12,898 nt of DNA from DASQFQ01 sp035633075. GTDB taxonomy: Bacteria; Actinomycetota; Thermoleophilia; Solirubrobacterales; Solirubrobacteraceae. A program made the translations under genes and the position numbers. The stretch covers positions 1 to 12,898 of the forward strand of contig DASQFQ010000237.1 in NCBI GenBank assembly GCA_035633075.1, written 5' to 3'. Under the pieces are notes generated by a model. That model had not been told where the DNA came from, did not search any database, and saw only the letters and a list, made by a program, of their open reading frames with translations. Below, piece after piece: positions 6,080-12,773 of this stretch (position 1 is its first letter; every line of letters begins with the position of its first letter).

Positions 6080-7345
6080 ATGATCGGCGTCGCCCGACAG
6101 ACCTCCATTTACCTCGCCGGAGTGAGCGGACGACGCCCACGCGTGCCGGTCGACACGACCGGGCTCGAGGCGCGCGCGCGCCGCGCGATGGACGCCGAGG
6201 CGTTCGCCTACGTCGCTGCGGGCGCCGGCACGGAGGACACCGTGCAGGCCAACCGCGCCGCCTTCGCGCGGCGCAGGATCGTGCCGCGTACGCTGCGCGA
6301 CGTCTCCCGCCGCGACACGAGCGTCGAGCTCTTCGGCCGGCGCCTGCCCTCGCCGTTCCTGCTCGCCCCCGTCGGGGTGCTGGAGATCGCGCACCGGGAG
6401 GCCGACCTGGCCGTCGCACGCGCCGCGCGGGAGACCGAGACCCTGATGGTCTTCTCCAACCAGGCCTCGACGCCGATGGAGGCGTGCGCGCAGGCCCTGG
6501 GGGACTCGCCGCGGTGGTTCCAGCTCTACTGGAGCAAGTCCGACGACCTCGTCGAGAGCTTCGTCTCGCGCGCGCAGGCATGCGGGTGCGGCGCCATCGT
6601 CATCACGCTCGACACCACGATGCTCGGCTGGCGCCCGCGTGACCTCACGCCCGCCTACCTCCCGTTCCTGCGGGGGAAGGGCATCGCCCAGTACACGAGC
6701 GACCCCGTCTTCCGGCGCCTGATGTCCGAAGGCCTGGGCGACGTCGCGCCTGCGCAGACACCGCGGCCGACACCGAAGGCGCTCAAGACGCTGGTGGAGC
6801 TCACCCGCGCCTACCCCGACCGCTTCCTGCGAACGCTGAGCTCGGGGTCGGGTCGCTCGGCGGTCCAGCGCTTCGTCGAGATCTTCTCCCGGCCGTCGCT
6901 GGCCTGGGACAACCTGGCCTTCCTGCGCGAGCGCACGACGCTCCCCATCTTGCTCAAGGGGATCCTGCACCCGGAGGATGCCGCTCGAGCGGTGCAGTGC
7001 GGCATGGACGGGATCGTGGTCTCCAACCACGGCGGCCGGCAGCTCGACGGCGCGATCGCGACGCTCGACGCGCTGCCCGCCGTCGTCGCCGCGGTCGAGG
7101 GCCGGATCCCCGTGCTGCTCGACAGCGGCGTACGCAGCGGCGCCGACGCCTTCAAAGCGCTCGCGCTGGGCGCCCGCGCGGTCCTCATCGGACGGCCGTA
7201 CGTCTACGGGCTGGCGATCGCCGGACAGGCCGGCGTGCGCGAGGTGATCGAGAACCTGGGGGCCGACTTCGACCTGACGATGGGCCTTGCGGGCTGCCGA
7301 TCGGTCGCCGACATCGGCCCCGCCGCACTGGCGCCGGCCGACTAG
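6080..7345 (+). CDS. Lactate 2-monooxygenase-like FMN enzyme
   Basis: 421 residues, family FMN-dependent alpha-hydroxy-acid dehydrogenases. RQTSIYLAGVSG (6-17) is the usual start of the lactate 2-monooxygenase branch. FLLAPVGV (93-100) contacts FMN, WFQLYW (146-151) carries Q148 and Y150, and LGWRPRDL with AYLPFLRGKGIAQYTSDPV (182-210) is the insert typical of the monooxygenase branch. K293 (LLKGI), catalytic H317 with R320 in SNHGGRQLD (315-323), DSGVR (348-352) and LIGRPYVYGLA (369-379) complete the barrel. Expected reaction: L-lactate plus O2 to acetate, CO2 and water; other 2-hydroxy acids cannot be excluded. It is probably cytoplasmic, with no signal peptide. AGAGAGG lies 4 bases before ATG 6080, one of the better ribosome sites in this window. 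Its stop shares CTAG with the convergent nagA. No lactate permease or regulator is adjacent. Confidence 0.88.
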   Translation: MIGVARQTSIYLAGVSGRRPRVPVDTTGLEARARRAMDAEAFAYVAAGAGTEDTVQANRAAFARRRIVPRTLRDVSRRDTSVELFGRRLPSPFLLAPVGVLEIAHREADLAVARAARETETLMVFSNQASTPMEACAQALGDSPRWFQLYWSKSDDLVESFVSRAQACGCGAIVITLDTTMLGWRPRDLTPAYLPFLRGKGIAQYTSDPVFRRLMSEGLGDVAPAQTPRPTPKALKTLVELTRAYPDRFLRTLSSGSGRSAVQRFVEIFSRPSLAWDNLAFLRERTTLPILLKGILHPEDAARAVQCGMDGIVVSNHGGRQLDGAIATLDALPAVVAAVEGRIPVLLDSGVRSGADAFKALALGARAVLIGRPYVYGLAIAGQAGVREVIENLGADFDLTMGLAGCRSVADIGPAALAPAD

Positions 7346-8442
7346 CAGAGACCCGGAGCGGGCGCTCCGGCGACGAGCACGCGCTGGATCTCAAGGCGGT
7401 CGTCGAGCACGATGAGGTCGGCGGGGTCGCCCGGGGCCAGGCGGCCCAGGTCCGGCCGGCCGGCCACCCGTGCCGGGACAGCGGAGGCAGCCCCGAGGGC
7501 GTGCTCGAGCGGGACGCCGAGGCCGTGCAGGTTGCGCACGGCCTGGACCATGCTGAGCGTGCTGCCGGCCAGCCGCCCCGTGCCTCCGCGCACCACGCCG
7601 CCCTCGGACACGAGCGTCTGCGACCCGAGCCGGAACTCACCGTCGCCCATGCCGGCGGCGGCCACCGCGTCGGTGACGAGCGCGAGCCGCCCCGCCGCCT
7701 TCCGCCACGCCGCACGCACCGCGTCGGGTGGGACGTGGTGGTGGTCCACGACCAGCTGCACGACGACGTCGCTGCGCGCGAGCGCCGTCTCCGCGATCCC
7801 CGGGTCCTGTGGGGTGCCCGGGCGCATCGCGTTGTGCAGGTGGGTGACGGTGCGCACGCCGCGGTCGAAGGCCACCTCGGCCTCGTCCGCGGTCGCGTCG
7901 GTGTGGCCGGCCGAGACGGTGACGCCGCGCGCCACGAGCTCGTCGACGAGCTCGAGTGCGCCCGGCAGCTCGGGGGCGAGCGTGACCTGCGCCACCCGCG
8001 CGGTGCCAAGCAGGCGCCGCAGGAGCGCCAGGTCGGGGGCACGGCAATCCGCGGCGGAGTGCGCGCCGAGCCGCTGCGGCGAGAGGAACGGGCCCTCAAG
8101 GTGTGCGCCGAGCACATGCGGCCCGCCCAAGTCGGCCGGCATAGCCTGCAGCGCGGCGAGCAGCCGTTTTGCCGGCGACGTCACGAATGTTGGCTGGAAG
8201 GCCGTCGTGCCCGCCGCCAGCATGGCCTCACCGGCGCGGGCGTAGCCCTCGCGGTCGGCCGTCAGCAGGTCCACCCCGGCAAAACCGTTGACCTGGAGGT
8301 CGACGAGCCCCGGGGCGGCGAGCCCGCGCCCGTGGGATCCGCCACCAGCGAGGCCGACGCGGGTCACCAGACCCTCCTGCACCTCTACGTCGCCGGGAAG
8401 CAGGCGACCGTCGACCAACGCGGCCTCGACGCCCAGCCTCAT
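7342..8442 (-). CDS. nagA: N-acetylglucosamine-6-phosphate deacetylase
   Basis: 366 residues, standard length. It removes acetate from GlcNAc-6-phosphate to give glucosamine-6-phosphate in the cytoplasm, the first committed step of amino-sugar use and wall recycling. APGLVDLQVNGFAGVDLL (43-60) is the amidohydrolase entry motif with Gln instead of the first His, as is usual for NagA. HLEGPFLSP (114-122) gives metal ligand E116, SAGHTDAT (177-184) gives H180, THLHNAM (200-206) gives H201, DHHH (233-236) follows, and VTDAVAAAGM (256-265) gives catalytic D258. GRLAGSTLSM and LGRLAPGDPADLIVLD (332-347) are typical C-terminal motifs. It starts 3 bases after the stop of the VOC gene (TGA-CTC-ATG), so the two are very probably co-transcribed and translationally coupled. 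No nagB or sugar-transport gene lies in the window. The stop overlaps that of the convergent monooxygenase gene. Confidence 0.93.
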   Translation of the reverse strand: MRLGVEAALVDGRLLPGDVEVQEGLVTRVGLAGGGSHGRGLAAPGLVDLQVNGFAGVDLLTADREGYARAGEAMLAAGTTAFQPTFVTSPAKRLLAALQAMPADLGGPHVLGAHLEGPFLSPQRLGAHSAADCRAPDLALLRRLLGTARVAQVTLAPELPGALELVDELVARGVTVSAGHTDATADEAEVAFDRGVRTVTHLHNAMRPGTPQDPGIAETALARSDVVVQLVVDHHHVPPDAVRAAWRKAAGRLALVTDAVAAAGMGDGEFRLGSQTLVSEGGVVRGGTGRLAGSTLSMVQAVRNLHGLGVPLEHALGAASAVPARVAGRPDLGRLAPGDPADLIVLDDRLEIQRVLVAGAPAPGLC

Positions 8443-8445
8443 GAG

Positions 8446-9378
8446 TCAGGCGCCGGTCTTCTCCCAATCTGCGCGCGGGTCGGGCAGGGGGGTCAATCGG
8501 GCCTCGATCGCCTCGCGCTGCGGCTCGAAGCGCGGCGGCAGGATGATCTTGGACCCGAGCTCTTCGAGCGGCACGTCGACGGTGAAGCCCGGGCCGTCGT
8601 CGGCGATCTCGAACAGCACGCCGCTGGGCTCGCGGAAGTAGATCGAGTGGAAGTAGTGGCGGTCGATGATCCCCGATGTCGGCACCCCGGCGCCGCGCAG
8701 GTGCTCTTCCCAGCGGGGGTGGTCCGCGACCGTCGTGCCCCAGGCCACGTGGTGGACCGTGCCGGCGCTCTGTGAGCCCGGCAGCGTCGGGGCCGGGTCG
8801 TAGGCGATGGTGCTCCCGCGGCGCTCGCCGCGCAGCTCCCACAAACCATCGCCCGCGAGCGCGGCGCCGAGCACGCGCTCGAGCAGCGGCCGGCTGTGCT
8901 CCGGGTCGGCGCTGTATGCGCGCACCCCGTCGAAGCCTTGCAGGGCCGCCTCGGCCGGGATCTCCGGATGCTCCGCGGCCAGCGGGGCGTCCGGCGTGGC
9001 GTTGACGGCGAGCTCGTGTCCGAGGCCCTCGAAGTCGGCGAACCGCAGCCGCTCGCCGTCGCGCTCGGTCTCGATGCCCTCGCCGGCGAGCCGGCCGGCC
9101 CAGAAGTCCAGCGCGTCCGCACCGCCGACCCGCCAGACGATCCGGTGGACCATGCCCGCCCCTGGCCGCCCCGGGCTCGCGCGCGGGTACTCGAAGAACG
9201 TCAGCTCGGACCCCGGCCGGCCGAGCTCGTCGGCATAGAAGAGGTGGTAGACGCTCGGGTCGTCCTGGTTGACGGTCTTGGCCGTCAGCCGGAGGCCCAG
9301 CACGCGCGTGTAGAAGTCGACATTGCGGGCCGCGTCGCCGGTGATGGCCGTGATGTGGTGGATGCCCTCGAGCCGCAT
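8446..9378 (-). CDS. Two-domain VOC / ring-cleaving dioxygenase-like protein
   Basis: 310 residues with two vicinal-oxygen-chelate halves. The first begins LEGIHHITAITGDAARNVDF (3-22), continues VLGLRLTAKTVNQDDPSVYH and LGRPGSELTFFEYP (52-65), and has VHRIVWRV (77-84). The second runs from about 150 with VHHVAWGT (208-215), DRHYFHSIYFREPSGVLFEIA (239-259) and DDGPGF. Probable metal ligands are H8, H210 and E257, the set seen in PcpA/MhqO-type hydroquinone dioxygenases, which open hydroquinone rings with Fe(II). The usual annotation is ring-cleaving dioxygenase or glyoxalase family protein; the natural substrate is unknown. ATG 9378 fits the family N-terminus; ATG 9396 would add MVVWTT but lies inside the operator. 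First gene of the operon with nagA, an unusual partner. Probably regulated through the inverted repeat at its start. Confidence 0.85.
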   Translation of the reverse strand: MRLEGIHHITAITGDAARNVDFYTRVLGLRLTAKTVNQDDPSVYHLFYADELGRPGSELTFFEYPRASPGRPGAGMVHRIVWRVGGADALDFWAGRLAGEGIETERDGERLRFADFEGLGHELAVNATPDAPLAAEHPEIPAEAALQGFDGVRAYSADPEHSRPLLERVLGAALAGDGLWELRGERRGSTIAYDPAPTLPGSQSAGTVHHVAWGTTVADHPRWEEHLRGAGVPTSGIIDRHYFHSIYFREPSGVLFEIADDGPGFTVDVPLEELGSKIILPPRFEPQREAIEARLTPLPDPRADWEKTGA

Positions 9379-9396
9379 GGTTGTCCATACAACCAT
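9377..9396. promoter_or_regulatory. Perfect inverted repeat covering the VOC gene promoter
   Basis: ATGGTTGT-CCAT-ACAACCAT has perfect 8-bp arms and a 4-bp centre. On the minus strand it contains a TATGGT -10-like box (9397-9392) and runs into the ATG of the VOC gene (9378). A protein bound here would block RNA polymerase, so it looks like a repressor operator (MarR, GntR or TetR-type dimer). In MhqO-like genes of Bacillus, a MarR-family quinone sensor has this role; applying this here is inference. No regulator gene is in the window. Confidence 0.55.
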
Positions 9397-9447
9397 AGCG
9401 CGCGAGCGTCGGACTGTGCCGGGTGCCCACAGGGTATCCGCCGAAGT

Positions 9448-10380
9448 GTGCCCGAGGCGCTCGACCGACTCCTCGCCGCCGCTCCCGGACCCGTCGAGGG
9501 CACCCTGCGAATGGCGGCAGCGGCCGCCGCCGACGTGGCCCACGCCGTCGACGTTCTCGACACCCTCGACCGCGATGCGACGCCCACGGACCCGCTCGAC
9601 GCGCGCGACCCCGAGTACATCCGCCAGACGCTCCCCGCCATGCGCTCGCTCTCCGACGTCTACTTCCGCGGCGACGTGCGGGGGCTGGAGAACATCCCCG
9701 CCGACGAGCCCGCCCTGCTGGTCGGTAACCACTCGGGCGGAACGCTGATCGCCGACACACTCGTCTTCGGACAGGCCTTCTACGACCACTTCGGACCCGA
9801 GCGCCGCTTCCACCAGCTCGCTCACGATCTCGTCTTGAAGGTTCCCGGCACGCGGGCGACGCTGTCGCGCTGGGGGACCATCCCGGCTTCGCCGGAGAAC
9901 ATGCGGCGCGCGCTCGGCCTGGGCGCGGCGCTGCTCGTGTACCCGGGCGGCGACCACGAGACCTACCGACCGTCGTGGCAGTCGAGCGATGTCGACTTCG
10001 CGGGGCGCACCGGCTTCGCCAAGCTGGCCCTCGAGCTGGGGACGCCGATCATCCCCGTGGTGGCCATCGGCGGCCAGGAGACCGCGCTCTTCCTCGGTCG
10101 TGGCCGGCGGCTCGCAAAGGCCCTGCGGCTCAGCCAGCTCTTGCGCCTGAAGGTGCTGCCCGTGCAGTTCGGCCCCCCGCTGGGCCTGACGGTGCTCGAC
10201 CTGCCCGGTCGCATCCCGCTGCCCGCGAAGATCACCATCCGCGTGCTCCCGAGGCTCCACCTGCGGGAGCAGCTGGGCGACGACGCCGACGTCGAAGACG
10301 CCTATCGCCTCGTCACCGGCACGATGCAGGACACGCTCGACGACCTGTCGGCTGAGCGCGCTTTGCCGGTCATCGGCTAG
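9448..10380 (+). CDS. LPLAT-family acyltransferase (1-acylglycerol-phosphate / MGAT-like)
   Basis: 310 residues, no signal peptide. Residues 1-60 are an Ala-rich helical lead. The acyltransferase core starts at VYFRGDVRGLENIPADEPALL (71-91). LVGNHSGG (91-98) is motif I, with H95 the likely catalytic base; the acidic partner is D103, so the spacing differs from the classic HxxxxD, as in the MGAT-like lysophospholipid acyltransferases. LLVYPGGDHETYRP (162-175) corresponds to the glycerol-phosphate-binding motif, and GFAKLALELGTPIIPVVAIGG (189-209) is the conserved Pro strand. It would transfer acyl chains from acyl-CoA or acyl-ACP to a lipid or alcohol at the membrane face; the acceptor is not predictable. 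GTG 9448 gives a sensible N-terminus; ATG 9511 is a shorter choice. It diverges from the VOC gene with 69 bp between starts. The long open frame upstream is antisense to the VOC gene. Confidence 0.82.
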   Translation: MPEALDRLLAAAPGPVEGTLRMAAAAAADVAHAVDVLDTLDRDATPTDPLDARDPEYIRQTLPAMRSLSDVYFRGDVRGLENIPADEPALLVGNHSGGTLIADTLVFGQAFYDHFGPERRFHQLAHDLVLKVPGTRATLSRWGTIPASPENMRRALGLGAALLVYPGGDHETYRPSWQSSDVDFAGRTGFAKLALELGTPIIPVVAIGGQETALFLGRGRRLAKALRLSQLLRLKVLPVQFGPPLGLTVLDLPGRIPLPAKITIRVLPRLHLREQLGDDADVEDAYRLVTGTMQDTLDDLSAERALPVIG

Positions 10381-10531
10381 GGCGAGGCGCGATCGCCTGG
10401 ACCCCGGTCAGCTCGTGCCTCAGGATCAGCGACCGGATGCTGTCGGTCCCCTCGAACGTGAAGACGGCCTCCATGTCGGCGTGGTGGCGAGCGACGTCGA
10501 ACTCGAGCAGGATCCCGACGGGCGTCAACAC
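10370..10531 (-). pseudogene. Acyl-CoA dehydrogenase C-terminal remnant
   Basis: The minus frame from GTG 10531 reads VLTPVGILLEFDVARHHADM, then EAVFTFEGTDSIRSLIL and RHELTGVQAIAPRPSR, stopping at TGA 10372-10370. This is the end of an acyl-CoA dehydrogenase, close to the glutaryl-CoA dehydrogenase branch, whose usual form is GNGILLEYHVARH, then EAxYTYEGT, LIVGREITG. About 47 residues match. The GN before GILLE and the G-R of GREITG have changed, and nothing upstream belongs to the family, so it is a truncated relic. AGGAAGG lies 5 bases before GTG 10531, so a 53-aa product could still be made; I think this is chance. The stop overlaps the convergent acyltransferase gene by 11 bases. Confidence 0.6.
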
Positions 10532-10567
10532 GAGCGCCTTCCTCGAGCTTGGGGGGACACGGCGAGC

Positions 10568-10612
10568 ATCGAGTCGGAGGCGGCGATCATCGAGTCGGAG
10601 GCGGCGATCATC
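10568..10612. repeat. 21-bp tandem duplication
   Basis: GAGTCGGAGGCGGCGATCATC occurs twice head to tail (10571-10591 and 10592-10612), preceded by a degraded partial copy (GGCGAGCATC). The unit is a multiple of three; on the minus strand it reads as a repeated MIAASDS in a 28-codon ORF starting at 10611, with no family match. It lies between the acyl-CoA dehydrogenase relic and azlD, and looks like a replication-slippage duplication in decaying DNA. Confidence 0.8.
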
Positions 10613-10630
10613 TCAGGCGCGCCGTGCCCC

Positions 10631-10653
10631 GACGGGCAGTCTTTCGGCCCGTC
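10631..10653 (-). terminator. Hairpin at the end of azlD
   Basis: GACGGGC and GCCCGTC form a perfect 7-bp stem around a 9-base loop. The stem overlaps the azlD stop codon (10654-10652). There is no T-run after it on the minus strand, so it is a candidate factor-assisted or mRNA-stabilising end of the azlC-azlD transcript. Confidence 0.4.
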
Positions 10654-10957
10654 AAAGCGCGCGCAGCGCCGCGGTGGCCGCGGCGGCGACCACGACGCAG
10701 GCGATGATCGAGTCCCACCGCCACGCGACGACGCCGCCGGCGAGCACGCCCACCGTGTCGGCCCCGACGGCCAGTCGGGTTCCGTCCGCGAGGGCCTGGG
10801 TGACGACGAGCGCCGCGAGCAGCGCCGGTGCGAGCAGGACGACGACAGCCGTGAACCGGGCCGGCAGCTCGCGGCCGCCCAACGCGATCGGGCCCGCGGC
10901 CTTGATCGCCGCGGTCACGATGGCGCAACCCCCGATCACGACCACGGTCGTGCTCAT
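10652..10957 (-). CDS. azlD: AzlD-family branched-chain amino acid export subunit
   Basis: 101 residues, very hydrophobic, with about four membrane segments (near 4-24, 35-55, 65-80 and 84-101). It carries the family pattern TAAIKAAGPIALGGRELP (15-32) near the start and ends in a membrane helix. AzlD proteins (PF05437) act with AzlC in the inner membrane to export branched-chain amino acids or analogues such as azaleucine. The ATG overlaps the azlC stop as ATGA (10957-10954), the typical coupled arrangement. Size and order match the family. The substrate here is inferred from family only. Confidence 0.9.
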   Translation of the reverse strand: MSTTVVVIGGCAIVTAAIKAAGPIALGGRELPARFTAVVVLLAPALLAALVVTQALADGTRLAVGADTVGVLAGGVVAWRWDSIIACVVVAAAATAALRAL

Positions 10958-11676
10958 CGCCGCGCCTCGACGCTCGCCCGTGCGGAGCGCTTGAGGCCGA
11001 CGAGCGCGGCGAGGCTCGCGACGAGGATCGGCAGGCCCGGGGGAGCGATCGGGAGGAGGGCGAGGGCGATGATCGCGCCGAGCGCCGCGACCCCGCGGGC
11101 GCGGCCGTCGCGTGCCTCGTTCAGGAGCAGGGCGGCGAAGAAGGCCGGGTAGATGGCGTCGAGGCCGAGGGCGTCGGGGTCGCCCAGCACCCCGCCGCCG
11201 AGGGCACCGGCGGCGGTGCCGCCCACCCATCCCACGTACTGGATCGCGGTCGACCCGAAGAGCAGCCAGCGGTCGTAGCTGCCGTCGCCCCGAGCGGCCA
11301 TCGCCCACGACGCGTCGACGACCGCCTGACCCTGGGCGGCGCGGCGCACGGGTCCGCCTGGCAGCGACGGGCCCAGCGCCGCGCCCATGGCGAGGAAGCG
11401 CGAGTTCATCAGCGCCGCGCCGACGACGGCGGCGCCGGCGCCGCCGCCCTGGGCCAGGATCGCGATGGCGGTGAACTGCGCCGAGCCTGCGAAGACGATC
11501 GCCGACATGACGATCGCCGCCGTCGCGGACAGCCCGGCCTGCAGGGCGACGACCCCGAAGGACATGGCGAGCAGCGCTCCCGCGATCGTGAACGGCAGCC
11601 CCGCGCGCACGCCCGCCCACAGCCGGGCGCCGCGGCTCGAGGTGGGGGCGCCGGCCGTGCGGTCGTCTTCGTCCAC
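10954..11676 (-). CDS. azlC: AzlC-family branched-chain amino acid permease
   Basis: 240 residues. After a short polar N-terminus (1-25) come the first helix LPFTIAGALLAMSFGVVALQAG (27-48 region), then MSAIVFAGSAQFTAIAIL (57-74) with the family motif FAGSAQF, MNSRFLAMGAAL (90-101), a helical hairpin around 140-165, and C-terminal helices 178-230. These are the marks of AzlC (PF03591), the large subunit of the AzlCD exporter. GTG 11676 is chosen as the first start in a frame that otherwise continues as antisense of the aldo/keto reductase; GTG 11610 is a later possible start just before the first helix. The promoter must lie within or beside the divergent reductase gene, because only 15 bp separate the start codons. 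It overlaps azlD by 4 bases. Confidence 0.9.
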   Translation of the reverse strand: MDEDDRTAGAPTSSRGARLWAGVRAGLPFTIAGALLAMSFGVVALQAGLSATAAIVMSAIVFAGSAQFTAIAILAQGGGAGAAVVGAALMNSRFLAMGAALGPSLPGGPVRRAAQGQAVVDASWAMAARGDGSYDRWLLFGSTAIQYVGWVGGTAAGALGGGVLGDPDALGLDAIYPAFFAALLLNEARDGRARGVAALGAIIALALLPIAPPGLPILVASLAALVGLKRSARASVEARR

Positions 11677-11691
11677 GGCACAATGTTGCCA

Positions 11692-12717
11692 ATGACCTAC
11701 CTCCCCGCCTCCGATCGCTATGACCCGATGCCCTACCGCCGCTGCGGGCGCTCGGGGTTGGAGCTCCCCGCCATCTCGCTCGGCCTCTGGAACAACTTCG
11801 GCGACGACCGGCCCATGGATGGCTGCCGCGCGATCGTGCGGCGCGCCTTCGACCTCGGGATCACCCACTTCGACCTGGCCAACAACTACGGCCCGCCGCC
11901 GGGCTCCGCCGAGCGGACCTTCGGGCGCATCCTGCGCGAGGACCTTGCCGCGCACCGGGACGAGCTGGTCGTCTCCACGAAGGCGGGCTACGACATGTGG
12001 CCGGGGCCCTACGGGGAGTGGGGGTCGCGCAAGTACCTGCTGGCCAGCCTCGACCAGAGCCTGGCGCGCATGGGCCTCGAGTACGTCGACATCTTCTACT
12101 CGCACCGCTTCGATCCCGACACGCCGCTGGAGGAGACCCTGGGCGCGCTCGACACCGCGGTCCGACAGGGCAAGGCGCTGTATGCCGGCGTCTCCTCCTA
12201 CTCCGCAGAGCGCACCTCCGCAGCCGCGCGGATCCTGCGCGGGCTGGGCACGCCCCTGCTCATCCATCAGCCGTCCTACTCGCTGCTCAACCGGTGGATC
12301 GAACGCGATCTGCTCGACGTCCTCGATGCCGAGGGCATCGGCTGCATCGCCTTCTCCCCGCTCGGCCAGGGGATGCTCACCGACCGCTACCTCGACGGGA
12401 TCCCCGAGGACTCGCGCGCCGCCAAGGGGACGTTCCTCAAGCGCGAGTACCTGTCCGATGAGAACCTCGCGCGCGTGCGCGCGCTCAACGAGATCGCGGC
12501 CGGTCGCAGCCAGTCGCTGGCGCAGATGGCGATCGCCTGGACGCTGCGCGACCCACGCGTGACCTCAGGGCTGATCGGCGCCAGCAGCGTCGAACAGCTC
12601 GAGGACAGCCTCGGCGCGCTGGAGCACCTCGACTTCGCCAACGACCAGCTGGCCCAGATCGACCGCCTGGCCGTGGACGCCGGCATCAACCTGTGGGCCG
12701 CCTCGAGCGACGCCTGA
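11692..12717 (+). CDS. Aldo/keto reductase, L-glyceraldehyde-3-phosphate reductase type (YghZ-like)
   Basis: 341 residues, near the 346 of E. coli YghZ. The start MTYLPASDRYDPMPYRRCGRS and LPAISLGLWNNFGDD (25-39) are typical of this group. The AKR tetrad is D61, Y66 (FDLANNYGPPPGSAE), K97 (STKAGYDMWPGPYG) and H138 (FYSHRFDPDTP). SYSLLNRWIE (195-204) and FSPLGQGMLTDRYL (221-234) follow, and the NADP(H)-binding end is GLIGASSVEQLEDSL (293-307). Such enzymes reduce L-glyceraldehyde-3-phosphate and methylglyoxal, or related aldehydes, in the cytosol; the natural substrate is unproven. ATG 11692 fits family N-termini; ATG 11683 would add three residues. No Shine-Dalgarno sequence is visible, so it is probably leaderless. 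It diverges from azlC with no room for a normal promoter between them. Confidence 0.9.
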   Translation: MTYLPASDRYDPMPYRRCGRSGLELPAISLGLWNNFGDDRPMDGCRAIVRRAFDLGITHFDLANNYGPPPGSAERTFGRILREDLAAHRDELVVSTKAGYDMWPGPYGEWGSRKYLLASLDQSLARMGLEYVDIFYSHRFDPDTPLEETLGALDTAVRQGKALYAGVSSYSAERTSAAARILRGLGTPLLIHQPSYSLLNRWIERDLLDVLDAEGIGCIAFSPLGQGMLTDRYLDGIPEDSRAAKGTFLKREYLSDENLARVRALNEIAAGRSQSLAQMAIAWTLRDPRVTSGLIGASSVEQLEDSLGALEHLDFANDQLAQIDRLAVDAGINLWAASSDA

Positions 12718-12752
12718 CCTGGAAGCGCAACGCGACACCCGCGCAAGAGAAG

Positions 12753-12773
12753 GGCCCCGCGTGAAGCGGGGCC
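12753..12773 (+). terminator. GC hairpin after the aldo/keto reductase gene
   Basis: GGCCCCGC-GTGAA-GCGGGGCC is a perfect 8-bp stem with a 5-base loop, 35 bases after the stop codon. On the plus strand no T-run follows. On the minus strand the stem is followed by CTTCTCTT, so it could act in both directions. It is the best terminator candidate of the window. Confidence 0.6.

Noticed and set aside
5870..7030. Minus-strand 386-aa frame opposite the monooxygenase
   Set aside because: Antisense shadow with no recognisable domain; the plus strand holds the full FMN enzyme.
6997..8775. Plus-strand 592-aa frame across nagA
   Set aside because: Spans two opposite-strand genes with full catalytic motifs; its own product is low complexity.
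8896..9447. Upstream extension of the acyltransferase frame
   Set aside because: Antisense to the VOC gene; the acyltransferase needs only the part from GTG 9448.
9379..10260. Upstream extension of the VOC frame on the minus strand
   Set aside because: Antisense to the acyltransferase gene; the VOC family N-terminus begins at ATG 9378.
10568..10612. CRISPR-like repeats
   Set aside because: The units are directly adjacent with no spacers and only two full copies.
10415..11152. Plus-strand 245-aa frame with the repeated ESEAAII
   Set aside because: Antisense to azlD and part of azlC and to the acyl-CoA dehydrogenase relic; the repeat is just the 21-bp duplication.
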